A DNA stretch of 56,776 nt from Gammaproteobacteria bacterium (GTDB lineage Bacteria; Pseudomonadota; Gammaproteobacteria; JADZEE01). Positions 55,398 through 56,776 of this stretch are shown here, one piece after another. The stretch spans positions 1-56,776 of the forward strand of contig JADZEE010000125.1 of assembly GCA_020850735.1 (NCBI GenBank), written 5' to 3'. The translations under genes were made by a program, and so were the position numbers. The notes under the pieces were generated by a model that saw nothing but the letters and a program-made list of their open reading frames with translations, did no database searches and was not told the DNA's origin. The first letter of the stretch is position 1, and every line of letters begins with the position of its first letter.

Positions 55398-56018
55398 ATG
55401 AACGAACCCGTCCCCGGCGATGACGTTTCCACCGTCACGCTCGCACATTACGACGGCTCGGCCGAGAGCTTCTGGGAAGGCACGCGCGATCACGATGTCA
55501 GCCAGAACGTCGCTGCTCTGCTCGATCGCATCGGAACGGCGCCGCCGGCCTCGATCCTGGATTTCGGCTGCGGTCCCGGCCGCGATTTGAAGACCTTCTC
55601 CGATCGGGGCCACGTTGCCGTGGGTCTCGACGGTGCGCGCCGCTTCGTCGAGATGGCGCGTGCCTACAGCGGCTGCGAGGTCTGGCACCAGGATTTCCTC
55701 GCCCTCGATCTGCCCGTCGCACGCTTCGACGGCGTATACGCCAACGCCTCCCTGTTCCACGTCCCGTGCCGTCACCTGGCGCAGGTGCTGGTGCAGTTGC
55801 ACGCGACCCTGAAGCCCGGCGGCGTGCTGTTCTGCTCCAACCCGCACGGCGACAACGAGGAAGGCTGGCACCGCGGCCGCTACGGGGTCCGGCACGACCT
55901 GCAGAGCTGGCGCGGCTACGCGATCGCCGCGGGCTTCAGCGAAATCGAGCACTACTATCGCCCGCCCGGCCGGCCGCGTGAGCAGCAGCCCTGGCTCGCG
56001 AGCCTGTGGCGGAGATGA
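55398..56018 (+). CDS. class I SAM-dependent methyltransferase
   Basis: 206 residues. ASILDFGCGPGRDLKTFSDRGHVAVGLDGARRFVEMAR contains the SAM-binding GxGxG-type loop and the acidic residue after strand 2. FDGVYANASLFHVP and LKPGGVLFCSNPHG are the usual post motifs. Target unknown; small-molecule or tRNA-type methylation is possible. A TACAAT -10-like hexamer at 55384-55389 would start the transcript at about 55396, only two bases before ATG 55398. The mRNA may therefore be leaderless, or the real start may be further in. Confidence 0.88.
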   Translation: MNEPVPGDDVSTVTLAHYDGSAESFWEGTRDHDVSQNVAALLDRIGTAPPASILDFGCGPGRDLKTFSDRGHVAVGLDGARRFVEMARAYSGCEVWHQDFLALDLPVARFDGVYANASLFHVPCRHLAQVLVQLHATLKPGGVLFCSNPHGDNEEGWHRGRYGVRHDLQSWRGYAIAAGFSEIEHYYRPPGRPREQQPWLASLWRR

Positions 56019-56248
56019 CCGGCGGACCGGCCCGGAGCCCGGACCATGACGGTGCGGCGGGTGCCACGCACGGCGGTGGAACCACCCGGCGGTGCGGCGC
56101 CGGCTGAACGCAGGCTGAATGCCCGTCTTGCCCGGCTCGCGCGGTCGTAGTACCGTCGCCGCCGACGCGCCTTGGTTCTGCCGGAAATCCGAGTCCGCAT
56201 GGGCTGGCGCAGACCCGAACATTCAGCCAAGTCAAAAGGACACACGCC

Positions 56249-56551
56249 ATGAATCGATACAACGCATCGCTCATCGCCGCCCTGGTGCTCGCCGCCCAGC
56301 CCCTCGTTGGATACGCGGAAGACGCCGAGGGCGTCGCTCGTGTGGGCAAGGGCACGGTCGACGCCGTGACGGCGCCCGCCGAGATCCCGGGAGCCATCGC
56401 CGAGGACATCGAAAAGACCGATCCGGTCACCGGCACGGTCACCGGCACGGTCCGTGGCACGGCGAAAGCGGCCGGCCAGGTCGTCAAGGGCGCCGCCGAA
56501 GTCGGCGTCGGTGCCGTCGAAGCGATTACCGCGCCGCTGCGGGGCGAATAA
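56249..56551 (+). CDS. small exported protein with Gly/Val/Thr-rich repeats
   Basis: 100 residues. A signal peptide (MNRYNASLIAALVLAAQPLVGYAE, cleavage likely before EDAEG) precedes a low-complexity mature part with alternating TGTVTGTVRGTAKAAGQVVKGAAEVGVGAVEAITAP. It resembles small periplasmic or amphipathic surface proteins of unknown role. A CAAAAGGACACACGCC ribosome-binding region precedes the ATG. It stands alone and ends shortly before a strong terminator. Confidence 0.7.
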   Translation: MNRYNASLIAALVLAAQPLVGYAEDAEGVARVGKGTVDAVTAPAEIPGAIAEDIEKTDPVTGTVTGTVRGTAKAAGQVVKGAAEVGVGAVEAITAPLRGE

Positions 56552-56598
56552 CTCGCCGGCCCGTCGGCACGCAGGTGTCGCGGGTCATGTCAGGACAC

Positions 56599-56627
56599 GG
56601 GGCCGCCCGGGCGGCCCCGATTTTTTC
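56599..56627 (+). terminator. Rho-independent terminator
   Basis: GGGGCCGCCC pairs with GGGCGGCCCC (56599-56618), a perfect and fully GC stem, followed by GA and six T. It closes the small exported-protein gene. Confidence 0.85.
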
Positions 56628-56651
56628 TGCGTTCCGCTCGTCACTTACCCT

Positions 56652-56776
56652 CAGAGCCTGTGAAAAAATTGGCCGCGCAGGGGATCGCCAAGCACTGATG
56701 GATATGCGATCTTGGCGGCATGAACAAAGAACCGTCGCTGTTTCCCGGTCTGCCGGAACCCGAAGCCGGCGTAGCA
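56652..56776 (+). mobile_element. probable left end of an insertion sequence with start of its transposase (partial)
   Basis: The stretch beginning CAGAGCCTGTGAAAAA looks like a terminal inverted repeat. An ATG at 56720 then opens a frame (MNKEPSLFPGLPEPEAGVA) that runs off the window. The codon choice and AT content here differ from the flanking genes. The right end lies outside, so neither family nor intactness can be judged. Confidence 0.35.

Noticed and set aside
56399..56460. Short tandem repeat GGCACGGTCACC as a DNA repeat element
   Set aside because: It lies inside the small exported-protein gene and simply encodes its GTVTGTV repeats.

Overview
The window is a high-GC chromosomal segment with long, tightly packed coding runs. 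A Fur-type box, an FNR/ANR-type box, a sigma-54 promoter before a PEP-CTERM protein, PQQ and molybdenum enzymes, and acyl-CoA catabolism suggest an environmental Gammaproteobacterium, or a related pseudomonadote, that degrades hydrophobic compounds. There is no rRNA, tRNA or CRISPR array. The species cannot be named from sequence alone.

Left part (1-9 kb): housekeeping and envelope genes. These are a 5'-truncated alpha/beta hydrolase, small secreted or membrane proteins, an OsmC-like protein, a VOC protein, an amidohydrolase and a cytochrome c-FTR1 iron permease fusion. A Fur-type box lies against the start of the fusion gene. A minus-strand small RNA candidate with a CCUCC-rich loop sits at about 2.2-2.3 kb.

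6.5-20 kb: a MacAB-like export system of adaptor, ATPase and two FtsX-type permeases, all on the minus strand. It is interrupted by a plus-strand block of three signalling genes: two giant multi-PAS histidine kinases and a receiver/HD-GYP protein. One kinase carries a LOV-like PAS whose photoactive Cys is Gly. The other contains an exact-register 257-residue internal duplication.

20-29 kb: a VOC protein, a thioredoxin-fold membrane-anchored protein coupled to an AstE/AspA-like zinc hydrolase, an esterase cut short at its C-terminus, an orphan membrane protein, a PEP-CTERM fibro-slime-type protein, a GNAT acetyltransferase and a type II quinohaemoprotein alcohol dehydrogenase.

29.5-54.2 kb: a large catabolic island. 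It holds a TetR regulator, two SDRs, a zinc MDR, an FAD oxidase, an Ltp2-like thiolase with a DUF35 partner, a complete type II DMSO-reductase-family enzyme (alpha, beta, gamma and chaperone, resembling steroid C25 dehydrogenase and ethylbenzene dehydrogenase), a serine esterase, an enoyl-CoA hydratase, a quinone-oxidoreductase-like MDR, an acyl-CoA ligase, an adjacent acyl-CoA dehydrogenase pair, an acetoin-dehydrogenase-type AcoABC set and an NTF2/SMP-30 fusion protein. Four intergenic regions here share a 17-bp operator of the form NTACTA-N5-(A/T)A(G/T)NAT. In two of them it is repeated in tandem exactly 20 bp apart, which suggests one local regulon, probably under the TetR protein. The molybdoenzyme operon also has a near-perfect FNR-type box centred about 41 bp upstream of a predicted start. 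My inference is an oxygen-independent pathway: hydroxylate a C-H bond (perhaps tertiary), activate with CoA, beta-oxidise, cleave by retro-aldol, and feed small ketone or acyl products to central metabolism.

Right end (54.2-56.8 kb): a MetF-like reductase, a divergent methyltransferase, a small exported protein with a strong terminator, and what looks like the left end of an insertion sequence.
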